NCBI GenBank assembly: GCA_964246015.1
Contig: CAXTPG010000002.1
Span: forward strand, 1 to 64,000
From: JBBROS01 sp964246015
GTDB taxonomy: Bacteria > Pseudomonadota > Alphaproteobacteria > Acetobacterales > Acetobacteraceae
Reading direction: 5' to 3'
Length of the DNA: 64,000 bases
Of this stretch, positions 37,201-45,635 are shown piece after piece (position 1 is the first letter of the stretch; each line of letters opens with the position of its first letter). Under the pieces are notes generated by a model, which had not been told where the DNA came from, searched no databases, and worked only from the letters and a program-made list of their open reading frames with translations. Both the position numbers and the translations under genes were made by a program.

Positions 37201-38396
37201 CACACGCGCACCAGCTTGATCCGCTTGCCATCCACGCCCAGCGTGATGCGCCCGGCCTTCAACGCCAGCGCATCGTCGCCGAACACCTCCCGCCGCCAGC
37301 CGCTCAAGGCCGGCACGTCCGGCTCCGCCTCGCTGGCGAGGCGGTCCAGCTCTTCGGACGAGGCGAGCAGCTTCGGCGCGACGTGGTGCTCCTCGCACTT
37401 GGCGGCCAGCAGCACCTTCAGCAGCGCGACCAGGGCGGGGGACGGCCGCGGCCCGTCCTTGTTGCGCGGCGCCGGCGGCAGCGCGTCTTCTGGGAGCGCT
37501 GCGGCCTCCTTCAGCGCCGCCAGCAGGCCGATGCCGCTGCGCCCCTCCGCGAAGCCGCGGGTGATGCCGCGCACCCGGGCCAGGGCGTCGGGCGAGGTCG
37601 GCGCGGTGGCGGCGATCTCCAGCAGGCTCTCGTCCTTGAGCAGGCGCTGGCGGGGGATGTTGACGCGCTGCGCCTCGCGCTCCCGCCAGGCCGCCGTCGC
37701 GCGCAGCAGGGCCAGCATGCGGCGGTTGTTGGTCTTGGGCCGGAGGCGTTCCCAGATGGTGTCGGGGTCGGCGCGATAGGTGCCGGGCTGGTCTAGCTCG
37801 GCCATCTCCTCGGCCACCCACTCGAGCCGGCTGTCGTGCTTCAGCCGATCGCGCAGACGCTCGTAGACGACGCGGAGGTGCGTGACGTCGGCGGCGGCGT
37901 AGGCGATCTGGCTGGCGCTGAGCGGGCGAGCGGACCAGTCGCTGAAGCGGTGCGCCTTGTCGATGCTGCCGCCCGTGAGCGCCTGCACGAGCGCGTCGTA
38001 TCCCACCTGGTCGCCGAAGCCCGCGACCATGGCGGCGATCTGCGTGTCGAACAGCGGTGTGGGCACGACGCCGAACAGTTCGAGGAAGATTTCGACATCC
38101 TGCCGGGCTGCGTGGAAGACCTTGAGCACGGCGGTGTCCGCGAGCAGGCCGCCGAGCGGGGCCAGGTCCATGCCCGGGGCCTGGGCGTCGACGACGGCGA
38201 CGTCGGCGCTGCCCGCGAGTTGCACGACGCACAACTCGGGGTAGTAGGTGCGTTCCCGCATGAATTCGGTGTCGATGGTGACCCAGGGCTCCTGCCGGAG
38301 GCGGCCGCACAGGGCGGCGAGCTGGGCCGCGGAGGTGACCAGGACGGGTTCGGGCAGGGTCGTCTGCGCGCGGGCGGCGCGTTGGCTGGCGGGCAT
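37200..38396 (-). CDS. rnd: Ribonuclease D
   Basis: 398 residues. A 3'-5' exoribonuclease for tRNA maturation, with a DEDD-type catalytic domain (IDTEFMRERTYYPELCVVQLA; FHAARQDVEIFLELFG; YAAADVTHLRVVYERL) and HRDC-type helical domains after residue 210. I place the start at the ATG at 38396, because upstream sequence in the open frame does not match the family. It is followed by the PRC-barrel and MFS genes in a tight run. rnd beside aspS is a usual alphaproteobacterial order. Here the two are divergent and separated by two small genes. Confidence 0.95.
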   Translation of the reverse strand: MPASQRAARAQTTLPEPVLVTSAAQLAALCGRLRQEPWVTIDTEFMRERTYYPELCVVQLAGSADVAVVDAQAPGMDLAPLGGLLADTAVLKVFHAARQDVEIFLELFGVVPTPLFDTQIAAMVAGFGDQVGYDALVQALTGGSIDKAHRFSDWSARPLSASQIAYAAADVTHLRVVYERLRDRLKHDSRLEWVAEEMAELDQPGTYRADPDTIWERLRPKTNNRRMLALLRATAAWREREAQRVNIPRQRLLKDESLLEIAATAPTSPDALARVRGITRGFAEGRSGIGLLAALKEAAALPEDALPPAPRNKDGPRPSPALVALLKVLLAAKCEEHHVAPKLLASSEELDRLASEAEPDVPALSGWRREVFGDDALALKAGRITLGVDGKRIKLVRV

Positions 38397-38449
38397 CGCG
38401 TTGTTATGGCACGCGGAAGCGCGGACGTGAACCGGAGGGGATCGCGCGG

Positions 38450-38551
38450 CTACTTCGGCCGCCCGCCCCGCGCGTACCACAATGCGAATCCGAGCCCGAG
38501 CGCACCCAATACCAAAGGCGCGACGACCAGATAGATCTCCAGGCTGTTCAT
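38450..38551 (-). CDS. 33-residue single-pass membrane protein
   Basis: A very short gene encoding MNSLEIYLVVAPLVLGALGL and ending WYARGGRPK, one membrane helix followed by a positively charged tail. GGGAGG lies eight bases before the ATG. Its first codon overlaps the stop of the upstream small membrane gene (ATGA), and its stop is 53 bases before rnd. The good ribosome site, the overlap and the sensible topology make it likely to be real. No family recognised. The charged tail after the helix predicts a cytoplasmic C-terminus. Confidence 0.65.
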   Translation of the reverse strand: MNSLEIYLVVAPLVLGALGLGFALWYARGGRPK

Positions 38552-38775
38552 AGCCTAAGCCTCCCAAGAACCACCCGCCCGGCGACATGTAGGGTAACGC
38601 CCCCGACAAGCCAAGCGGCCCCGATGATCCACCAGAATGGCCCTGGCGGAAGGTTGGCGAAGCCGTAGCCATAGCTTGCGGCAGGCGCGATCAGCCCCGT
38701 GACGATCGTCGCGATCGCCGTGTTGTTCAGCGCCGTTGCGGTCAGCTTCACGCGCTCGTTGTGGATCGGGTCCAT
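38548..38775 (-). CDS. 75-residue two-helix membrane protein
   Basis: Starts MDPIHNERVKLTATALNNTA, then two hydrophobic segments (ATIVTGLIAPAASYGYG and WWIIGAAWLVGGVTLHVAG), ending GRVVLGRLRL. GGAAG lies eight bases ahead of the ATG. A longer open frame upstream is unlikely. It is the first gene of a minus-strand run with the 33-residue protein and rnd, and is divergent from aspS. I do not recognise a family. The soluble N-terminus with HNER and the two helices suggest a small membrane regulator or subunit, which is only a guess. Confidence 0.65.
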   Translation of the reverse strand: MDPIHNERVKLTATALNNTAIATIVTGLIAPAASYGYGFANLPPGPFWWIIGAAWLVGGVTLHVAGRVVLGRLRL

Positions 38776-38866
38776 CCCCCATTCTTCCAGCCCGGCCCCG
38801 GCACCACAACCTTGACACCACAACCCGCCCCGGTGTGTGTGCGCGCAGCCTGAAGGACCGCCGCCC

Positions 38867-40651
38867 ATGCACGCCTACCGCACCCATACCTGCGGCGCGC
38901 TCCGCGCCCCCGACGCCGGCGCCACGGCCCGGCTTTCCGGCTGGGTGCACAGCAAGCGCGACCATGGCGGCCTGCTGTTCATCGACCTGCGCGACCATTA
39001 CGGCATCACCCAGTGCGTGCTGCCGCTGGGGACGGCCGGGTTCGAGACCGCGGACAGCCTGCGAGTCGAGAGCGTCGTCACCGTCACCGGCCGCGTCGTC
39101 CCGCGCAGCGCGGGCACCGTGAACCCGCGCCTGCCGACCGGGGAGATCGAGCTGCAGGTGGAGGACATCGTCGTCCAGTCCGCCGCCGACGTGCTGCCCT
39201 TCCAGGTCGTGGGCGAGAACACCTATCCGGAGGAGCTCCGCCTCCGCTACCGCTTCCTCGACCTTCGGCGGGAGAAGCTGCAGCGGAACATGATCCTGCG
39301 CGCCCACGTCATCGACAGCATCCGCCGCCGCATGATCGCGTCTGGGTTCAACGAGTTCCAGACGCCCATCCTGACCGTCAGCTCGCCCGAGGGTGCGCGG
39401 GATTTCCTGGTTCCCGCGCGCCTGCATCCCGGCAAGTTCTACGCGCTGCCGCAGGCGCCGCAGCAGTTCAAGCAGCTCTGCATGGTCGCGGGCTTCGACC
39501 GGTACTTCCAGATCGCGCCCTGCTTCCGCGACGAGGCCGGGCGAGCCGACCGCACGCTGATGTTCTACCAGCTCGACGTCGAGATGAGCTTCGTGACGCA
39601 GGACGACGTCTTTGCCGCGATGGAACCGGTGATGCAGGGCGTCTTTGCCGAGTTCGCCGCCGGGCGCGCGGTGGACAGCGCGCCGTTCCGCCGGATCCCC
39701 TACCATCAGGCGATGCTCGACTACGGCAGCGACAAGCCGGATCTCCGCAACCCGCTGGTGATCCGGGACGTGACGCAGGCGTTCGCCGGGTCCGGCTTCG
39801 GGCTGTTCGCGCGGATCGCGGCGGCCGGCGGCGTCGTCCGCGCCATCCCGGCCCCGGGCGCCGGCGCCAAGCCCCGCGGGTTCTTCGACAAGCTGAACGA
39901 CTGGGCGCGCGCGGAAGGCGCCGGGGGCCTGGGCTACATCGCCTTCGACCCGGACGGCGCCAAAGGCCCCATCGCCAAGAACCTGGAGCCGGACCGAGTC
40001 GAGTCCATCCGCGCCGCCTGCAACCTCCAGCCCGGCGACGCCGTCTTCTTCGCCGCCGGCAAGCCGGACGAGGCGCCGAAATTCGCCGGCGCCGTCCGTT
40101 TGCGCCTGGGCCACGAGCTGGAGCTGGTGGAGAAGGACGCCTTCCGCTTCTGCTGGATCGTCGATTTCCCGATGTACGAGCTGAACGAGGAAACCGGCCG
40201 CGTCGACTTCAGCCACAACCCGTTCAGCATGCCGCAGGGCGAGCTGGAGGGGCTGAACACCAAGGACCCGCTGACGCTGGGCGCCTACCAGTACGACATC
40301 GTGTGCAACGGCTACGAGATGAGCAGCGGCGCGATCCGCAACCACAAGGCCGAGATCATGCTCCGTGCCTTCGAGATCGCCGGCTACCCCCCGACCGCCG
40401 TCGAGGAGCAGTTCGGCGGCATGCTCAACGCCTTCCGCTACGGCGCGCCGCCGCATGGCGGGATGGCGGCCGGCATCGACCGCATCGTCATGCTGCTCGC
40501 CGACGAGCCGAACCTGCGCGAGGTGAACCTGTTCCCGATGAACCAGCAGGGGGAGGACCTGATGATGGGCGCCCCGTCCGAGGTGACGGCCGCGCAGCTC
40601 AAGGAATTGAGCATTCGCATCGAACTGCCGCCCAAAGTGGTCAAAACCTAG
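38867..40651 (+). CDS. aspS: Aspartyl-tRNA synthetase
   Basis: 594 residues, bacterial type. Charges tRNA-Asp (in organisms lacking asparaginyl-tRNA synthetase often also tRNA-Asn). The OB-fold anticodon domain (VHSKRDHGGLLFIDLRDHYGITQ) is followed by the catalytic core (LRREKLQRNM, QAPQQFKQLCMVAGFDRYFQIAPCFRDE, and GMAAGIDRIVMLL near the end) with the bacterial GAD insert between. AAGGA lies ahead of the ATG at 38867. Ten further codons upstream are open from a GTG but do not match the family. A 7-bp inverted repeat follows the stop. Confidence 0.97.
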   Translation: MHAYRTHTCGALRAPDAGATARLSGWVHSKRDHGGLLFIDLRDHYGITQCVLPLGTAGFETADSLRVESVVTVTGRVVPRSAGTVNPRLPTGEIELQVEDIVVQSAADVLPFQVVGENTYPEELRLRYRFLDLRREKLQRNMILRAHVIDSIRRRMIASGFNEFQTPILTVSSPEGARDFLVPARLHPGKFYALPQAPQQFKQLCMVAGFDRYFQIAPCFRDEAGRADRTLMFYQLDVEMSFVTQDDVFAAMEPVMQGVFAEFAAGRAVDSAPFRRIPYHQAMLDYGSDKPDLRNPLVIRDVTQAFAGSGFGLFARIAAAGGVVRAIPAPGAGAKPRGFFDKLNDWARAEGAGGLGYIAFDPDGAKGPIAKNLEPDRVESIRAACNLQPGDAVFFAAGKPDEAPKFAGAVRLRLGHELELVEKDAFRFCWIVDFPMYELNEETGRVDFSHNPFSMPQGELEGLNTKDPLTLGAYQYDIVCNGYEMSSGAIRNHKAEIMLRAFEIAGYPPTAVEEQFGGMLNAFRYGAPPHGGMAAGIDRIVMLLADEPNLREVNLFPMNQQGEDLMMGAPSEVTAAQLKELSIRIELPPKVVKT

Positions 40652-40655
40652 GCGA

Positions 40656-40676
40656 TTGGCGGCGCGATCCCGCCAA
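40656..40676 (+). terminator. Weak hairpin after aspS
   Basis: TTGGCGG (40656-40662) and CCGCCAA (40670-40676) form a 7-bp stem with a 7-base loop, four bases after the aspS stop. It has no real T-run (CGTT follows), so it may slow rather than end transcription before the ClC channel gene about 100 bases on. Confidence 0.4.
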
Positions 40677-40778
40677 CGTTACAGCATCTTCACGTTTAAG
40701 CCGTATCGGTGGATTGATCCGCCGCCGCCATGGTCGCATGAATGGCGGGCGCCCTGTCCCCAACCGGCCAACCCGCCC

Positions 40779-42599
40779 ATGTCGCCTCCGCCCAGCAGCA
40801 GCAGCCCACCCATCGCGGGGCCCGCGCTGGCGGCGCGTGTGCGCAGCCCCTGGGACGAGATGGTGGCCCAGGTGCCGCAGACGCTCCGCGCCATGGTGCG
40901 GGCGGACGAGATATGGCTGGTCGTCCTGGCAGCCGCGGTTGGCCTCGCCGCGGGCGGCATCGTGGTCGCCATGGCCGAGGCGGCGCAGCTCATGCACCGC
41001 GTGTTCTTCAAGCTCGGCCGGGGCGAATACCTGTCCGCGATGCCCGCGATCTCCCCGGTTCTCGCCATCGCCGTGCCCACGCTGGGTGGCCTGGCGCTCG
41101 GCATCTCGTACTGGATGCTGGCGCGGTGGTGGCCGCGCCGGGCCATCGACCCGATCGAGGCGAACGCGCTGTACGGGGGCCGCCTGTCGTTGAAGGACAG
41201 CCTGGTCGTCGTCGGGCAGACCGTCTGGTCGAACGGGGTCGGCGCGTCGGTGGGCCTCGAGGCCGGGTATGCCCAGATCGGCTCCGCGCTCGCCTCCCGC
41301 CTCGGCTACGCCTTCCGCCTGCGCCGCACGGATCTGCGCCTGCTCGTGGGGTGCGGCGCCGCGGGGGCCATCGCCGCCGCCTTCAACGCCCCCTTCACCG
41401 GCGCCTTCTATGCGTTCGAGCTGGTGATCGGCACCTACTCCCTCGCGACCCTGGCGCCCGTGATCGCCGCCGCCATCTGCGCCGTCTCGATCAGCCGCAT
41501 CCTGACCGGGGGCGCCGGCGAGTTCGACATCCGCATCCCGACTGCCATCGAGGCGATCGACTACGTGCCCATCCTGGCGCTCGGCATGATCTGCGCGCTG
41601 GGCGGCATCGCCATCATGCGCGGCGTGACGGTGGTGGAGGACCTGTTCCGCCGCAGCCGGGTCCCGGGCTGGCTGCGGCCCGCGATGGGCGGCCTGCTGG
41701 TCGGGACGCTCGCGCTCGTCACCCCCGCCGTCATGTCCTCCGGCCATAGCGCCATGCGGATCGCGCTCGACGCGCCGTACTCGCTGCAGCACATCGCGTT
41801 GCTGATCGTGCTGAAATCGGTCGCCTCGGCCGTCAGCATCGGCTCCGGCTTTCGCGGGGGGCTGTTCTTCGCCTCGCTGTTCCTGGGCGCGCTGGTCGGC
41901 AAGCTGTTCGCGGGGGTGCTGGGGCTCGTCACGGTGGTGCAGGCGCTGCCGGCCGTCGTCTGCGCGCTGGTGGGCATGAGCGCGCTGGCGGTCGCGGTCG
42001 TGGGCGGACCGCTGACCATGGCGTTCCTGGCGCTGGAAAGCACGGGATCGCTGCCAATGACCGTCGCCGTGCTCGCGGCCAGCGTCGTGTCCGCCATCAC
42101 CGTCCGCCGCACCTTCGGCTACAGTTTCGCCACCTGGCGCTTCCACCTGCGCGGCGAGGCCATCCGCAGCGCCGTCGACGTCGGCTGGATGCGCAACCTG
42201 ACCGTGGGGCGGATGATGCGGCGCGAGTTCCGCCGCGTTCCCATCGACATGACGCTCGACACGTTCCGGCGCAGCTTCGCGCTCGGCAGCGTCGCGCGGG
42301 TGGTCGCCGTCGATGGCAACGAGCGGTATGCCGGCATCCTCGCCACCTCCGAGGCCCACGCGGCGCCCGAGGACAAGACGACGCTGTCCGAGGTCGTGCA
42401 CCACCGCAAGATCGTGCTGCTGCCGCAGATGAGCATCAAGGAGGCCGTCCAGATGTTCGAGACCGCGGAGAGCGACGAGCTGGCCGTCGTCGACAGCGCC
42501 GAGACCATGCGCGTGATCGGCGTGCTGACCGAGCAATACGCGCTCCGCCGCTACAGCGAGGAGCTGGAGAAGCGCCGGCGCGAGCTGTCCGGCGAGTAG
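40779..42599 (+). CDS. ClC-family chloride channel/transporter with C-terminal CBS region
   Basis: 606 residues with about ten hydrophobic helices of the ClC family and a C-terminal cytosolic region (480-606) containing one or two CBS-like motifs (IGVLTEQYALRRYSEELEKR). The family moves chloride or related anions, with or without proton exchange. Motif two keeps the gating glutamate (GLEAGYAQIG in place of GREGP), and FNAPFTGAFYAFEL matches helix H. Motif one (GSGIP) is replaced by ANALYGG and motif three (GIFAP) by GLFFAS, so it belongs to a divergent branch. I start at ATG 40779; an upstream extension has no family match. Confidence 0.85.
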   Translation: MSPPPSSSSPPIAGPALAARVRSPWDEMVAQVPQTLRAMVRADEIWLVVLAAAVGLAAGGIVVAMAEAAQLMHRVFFKLGRGEYLSAMPAISPVLAIAVPTLGGLALGISYWMLARWWPRRAIDPIEANALYGGRLSLKDSLVVVGQTVWSNGVGASVGLEAGYAQIGSALASRLGYAFRLRRTDLRLLVGCGAAGAIAAAFNAPFTGAFYAFELVIGTYSLATLAPVIAAAICAVSISRILTGGAGEFDIRIPTAIEAIDYVPILALGMICALGGIAIMRGVTVVEDLFRRSRVPGWLRPAMGGLLVGTLALVTPAVMSSGHSAMRIALDAPYSLQHIALLIVLKSVASAVSIGSGFRGGLFFASLFLGALVGKLFAGVLGLVTVVQALPAVVCALVGMSALAVAVVGGPLTMAFLALESTGSLPMTVAVLAASVVSAITVRRTFGYSFATWRFHLRGEAIRSAVDVGWMRNLTVGRMMRREFRRVPIDMTLDTFRRSFALGSVARVVAVDGNERYAGILATSEAHAAPEDKTTLSEVVHHRKIVLLPQMSIKEAVQMFETAESDELAVVDSAETMRVIGVLTEQYALRRYSEELEKRRRELSGE

Positions 42600-42621
42600 C
42601 CGTGATGAAGAACGCGGAACC

Positions 42622-42649
42622 TCCGATCAGACGAGGCTGTCTGATCGGA
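42622..42649. terminator. Bidirectional hairpin between ClC and tupA
   Basis: Perfect 11-bp stem TCCGATCAGAC (42622-42632) with GTCTGATCGGA (42639-42649) and a 6-base loop, in the 57-base gap between two converging genes. There is no T-run, but position and stem strength suit termination for both. Confidence 0.6.
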
Positions 42650-42656
42650 ACCCGCT

Positions 42657-43493
42657 CTACGGCTTCGGGTCGGCCGCGGGGTGGAACGCCCGCTGCCCGG
42701 CCAACTCGTACGACCCGATCGCCGCCTGCCCGGCCGGGCCCGCCAGCCACTCCGCGAAGCGTCGCGCCGGCGCATGCTTCGCCTGGTTGTGCCTGACCGG
42801 GTCCAGCAGGATGACGTCGTATCGGTTCAGCAGCCGCCGGTCCCCCTCCGACACCACCCGCAAGTCAGCCTTGCGCCCGAACCCCAACCATGTGCCACGG
42901 TCCGACAGCGTGTAGGCGCCCATGCCGGATGCCGCGTTCAACGCCGCCCCCATGCCGCCGCCGATGTCGCGGTACCACGCGCCGAACGCGGCCGGGTCGA
43001 GTCCCGCGGCCTTCCACAGCCGCTTCTCCAGCGCGTCCGTCCCGCTGCGGTCGCCGCGGGAGACGAAGGGCGCGCGCTTGGCCGCGATCGCCTTCAGCGC
43101 CGCCAGGACGTCGACGGTGCCGGCGATCCGCGCCGGGTCCGCGGCGGGTCCGATGACGACGAAGTCGTTCCAGGCGACCTCGGTCCGCGTCGCGCCGTGG
43201 CCGGCCGCCATGAACGCGTCCTCCGCCTCCGGGTCGTGCACCAGGACCAGGTCCGCATCGCCGCGCGCCGCCGTCGCCAGCGCCTGGCCGGTGCCCTGGG
43301 CGATCACGCGGACGGCGATGTCCGTCTCACGCTCGAAGCGCGGCAGCAGGAACGCCAGCAGGCCGCTGTTCTCGACCGAGGTCGTCGACGCGAGCACGAT
43401 CGTCTGCTCCGCCGCCGCAACCGGCCCCAGCGATGCCACGGTCAAGGTGACGGCGCCCAATCCGGCAATCAGCCAGCCCCGCGACAGCTTCAT
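42657..43493 (-). CDS. tupA: Tungstate ABC transporter, periplasmic binding protein
   Basis: 278 residues with signal peptide (MKLSRGWLIAGLGAVTLTVASLGPVAAA). The mature chain begins QTIVLASTTSVENSGLL, the TupA hallmark TTS-x-x-xSGLL, followed by AQGTGQALATAARGDADLVLVHDP and SRGDRSGTDALEKRLW. This matches high-affinity tungstate (or molybdate) binding proteins. ATG overlaps the tupB stop (ATGA). The usual third gene, the ATPase TupC, is not next to it. Confidence 0.92.
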   Translation of the reverse strand: MKLSRGWLIAGLGAVTLTVASLGPVAAAEQTIVLASTTSVENSGLLAFLLPRFERETDIAVRVIAQGTGQALATAARGDADLVLVHDPEAEDAFMAAGHGATRTEVAWNDFVVIGPAADPARIAGTVDVLAALKAIAAKRAPFVSRGDRSGTDALEKRLWKAAGLDPAAFGAWYRDIGGGMGAALNAASGMGAYTLSDRGTWLGFGRKADLRVVSEGDRRLLNRYDVILLDPVRHNQAKHAPARRFAEWLAGPAGQAAIGSYELAGQRAFHPAADPKP

Positions 43494-44179
43494 CTCGATC
43501 CCCCGGTCCGCGCCTCGGCCAGGAACGCCCCGGCGCTCACGACGACGCTGATCCCGATCAATACCAGGCCCAGCGCCAGGGCAAGCACGAGGTTGCCCTT
43601 GCTGGTCTCGAGCACCACCGAGGTCGTCATCGTGCGGGTGTAGCCCGCGATGTTGCCGCCCACGATCAGGATGGCGCCGACCTCCGCGATCGAGCGGCCG
43701 AATCCCGCCAGCGCCGCCGTCAGCGCCTCCCGCCGTCCGATCGCGAGCAGATGCGGCAGCGCGCGCAGCCGCGTGGCGCCGGACACCAGCAGGTCGTCGC
43801 CGTATTCCCGCCACACCGCCGTCATGGCCCGGTGCGACAGCGCCACGACGATGGGCAGCGCGAGCATGAACTGCGCGGCAACCATCGCCGCGGGCGTGAA
43901 CAGCAGCCCCAGCCCGCCCAGCGGCCCGGCCCGCGACAACATCAGGTACAACGCCAGGCCCACGACCACGGGCGGCAACCCCAGCAGCGCATTCGCGAGC
44001 AGCACCACCGCCCGCCGCCCGGGAAATCGGTATGCCGCCAGCGCCGCCCCGGCCGGCAGCCCGATGACCGCCGCCGCGAACGAGGCCGCGCCGCTGACGG
44101 CCAGCGAGAGCGCGACGATCCGCAGCAGCGCCGGGTCGCCCGCCAGCAGCAGGGCCAGGGCAAGCCGCACGGCGTCCAT
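43490..44179 (-). CDS. tupB: Tungstate ABC transporter, permease
   Basis: 229 residues, about five membrane helices, with the permease EAA-like loop (ALTAALAGFGRSIAEVGAILIVGGNI) that contacts the ATPase. Matches TupB, the inner-membrane partner of TupA for tungstate import. I take ATG 44179; a GTG at 44191 would add four residues. It is the first gene of a two-gene run tupB-tupA and is divergent from the chemoreceptor gene. With no tupC beside it, the ATPase must be encoded elsewhere or be borrowed. Confidence 0.9.
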   Translation of the reverse strand: MDAVRLALALLLAGDPALLRIVALSLAVSGAASFAAAVIGLPAGAALAAYRFPGRRAVVLLANALLGLPPVVVGLALYLMLSRAGPLGGLGLLFTPAAMVAAQFMLALPIVVALSHRAMTAVWREYGDDLLVSGATRLRALPHLLAIGRREALTAALAGFGRSIAEVGAILIVGGNIAGYTRTMTTSVVLETSKGNLVLALALGLVLIGISVVVSAGAFLAEARTGGSR

Positions 44180-44249
44180 CACGTCCGTCACAACGATTGC
44201 TTCATCATTCCACGCTTCAATGCCCGCCGAACCCACGGGAGGCAAACGC

Positions 44250-45545
44250 ATGTTGTTCGGGAAGGGCGCGTCGTCCGCGCTGGCCGAAAAGTCGGAGTGG
44301 CTGGACATCCTGGGCAGCCACGCGGGCGTCGGCCTGTGGGACGCGATCCTGCATGAGGGCGATCCCATGCACGCGAAGGCGCGCTGGACCTGGTCGGCGG
44401 AGTTCCGCCGCCTGTGCGGCTTCAGCAGCGCCGCCGAGTTCCCCGACGTCGTCCAGTCCTGGTCCGACCGGCTCCACCCCGATGACGTCGACAAGACCTT
44501 TGCCGCCTTCATGGGCGCGTTGAACCGCCTGCATGGGACGGACAGCTACGACACGACCTATCGCCTCAGGATGAAGGACGGGTCCTACCGCTGGTTCCGC
44601 GCGACCGGCGGCGTGGTGCGGGACAGCGCCGGCAAGCCGCGCCGCGCGTGCGGGTCCCTGGTCGACATCCAGCCGCTGATGCAGGCCGAGATCGATCGCA
44701 AGGCCGCGCTCGCCCGGATCGCCGACGGGTTCGAGGGCAAGGTGAGCCAGTTGATGCAGCATCTGACGGGGGCCGCGTCGCAGCTTGAACAGACGTCGGC
44801 ATCGCTGACGCAGACGGCCGGGCAGACCAACGACCGCGCGAGCGCCGTGGCCGCGGCGGCGGGGGAGGCGAGCGTGAACGTGCAGACGGTCGCCGCCGCG
44901 GCCGAACAGCTCTCGACCTCGATCGAGGAGATCACGCGCCAGGTCGCCCGGTCATCGACCGTCACCGGCAAGGCTGCGACGGACGCGCGTCACACCGACA
45001 AGGTCGTGGGCATGCTGGCCGAGAACGCGCAGAAGATCGGCGACGTCGTCGGCCTGATCGCCAGCATCGCGGGCCAGACGAATCTGCTGGCCCTGAACGC
45101 GACGATCGAGGCCGCGCGCGCCGGCGACGCCGGCAAGGGCTTCGCCGTGGTGGCCAGCGAGGTGAAGAACCTCGCCAGCCAGACCGCCCGCGCGACGGAC
45201 GAGATCGGCGAGCAGATCCGTGCCATCCAGGGCGCCACGGCCGAGGCGGTGACGGCGATCCGCGGCATCGTCGCCACGATCGAGGAGGTGAGCACCATCT
45301 CCGGCAGCATAGCCACCGCGGTCAGCGAACAGGGCAGCGCTACGTCCGAGATCGCCCGCAACGTCCACCAGGCGGCAACCGGCACGCGTCAGGTGACGGA
45401 CAACATCTCCGAGGTCAGCCGCTCCGCCATGGACACCGGCACCGCGGCGTCGGAGGTCGCGGGCGCGGCCACGCTGCTCTCCGGCCGCACCAGCCAACTC
45501 TCGGCCGAGATGACCGAGTTCCTGCAAACGATGCGCGCGGCCTGA
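44250..45545 (+). CDS. Soluble methyl-accepting chemotaxis protein with PAS domain
   Basis: 431 residues with no membrane helix. Residues 20-155 form a PAS/PAC sensor (WRF and KDGSYRWFRATGGVVRDSAGK), then a coiled signalling domain whose hairpin tip is IAGQTNLLALNATIEAARAG near residue 273, the conserved CheA/CheW contact. It is therefore a cytoplasmic chemoreceptor that probably senses a small ligand or redox state inside the cell. GGGAGG lies seven bases ahead of the ATG at 44250. The sensed signal cannot be deduced. A GC-rich hairpin follows the stop. Confidence 0.93.
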   Translation: MLFGKGASSALAEKSEWLDILGSHAGVGLWDAILHEGDPMHAKARWTWSAEFRRLCGFSSAAEFPDVVQSWSDRLHPDDVDKTFAAFMGALNRLHGTDSYDTTYRLRMKDGSYRWFRATGGVVRDSAGKPRRACGSLVDIQPLMQAEIDRKAALARIADGFEGKVSQLMQHLTGAASQLEQTSASLTQTAGQTNDRASAVAAAAGEASVNVQTVAAAAEQLSTSIEEITRQVARSSTVTGKAATDARHTDKVVGMLAENAQKIGDVVGLIASIAGQTNLLALNATIEAARAGDAGKGFAVVASEVKNLASQTARATDEIGEQIRAIQGATAEAVTAIRGIVATIEEVSTISGSIATAVSEQGSATSEIARNVHQAATGTRQVTDNISEVSRSAMDTGTAASEVAGAATLLSGRTSQLSAEMTEFLQTMRAA

Positions 45546-45555
45546 TCGTCTTTTT

Positions 45556-45579
45556 CCCTCTCCCGCAGGAGGGAGAGGG
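45556..45579. repeat. GC-rich hairpin repeat after the chemoreceptor gene
   Basis: CCCTCTCCC (45556-45564) and GGGAGAGGG (45571-45579) around GCAGGA, with a T-run (TTTTT) on its left side on the + strand. It lies between the chemoreceptor and the converging catalase-like gene. Similar CCCTCTCCC-GGGAGAGGG elements are common in high-GC genomes. The T-run is on the wrong side for a standard terminator of either gene. Confidence 0.55.
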
Positions 45580-45635
45580 CTGTTCGGCCGCGTCCCGCCT
45601 CCGATGAGGTCACCCTGCGGGTAGAGGGGAGGGTT

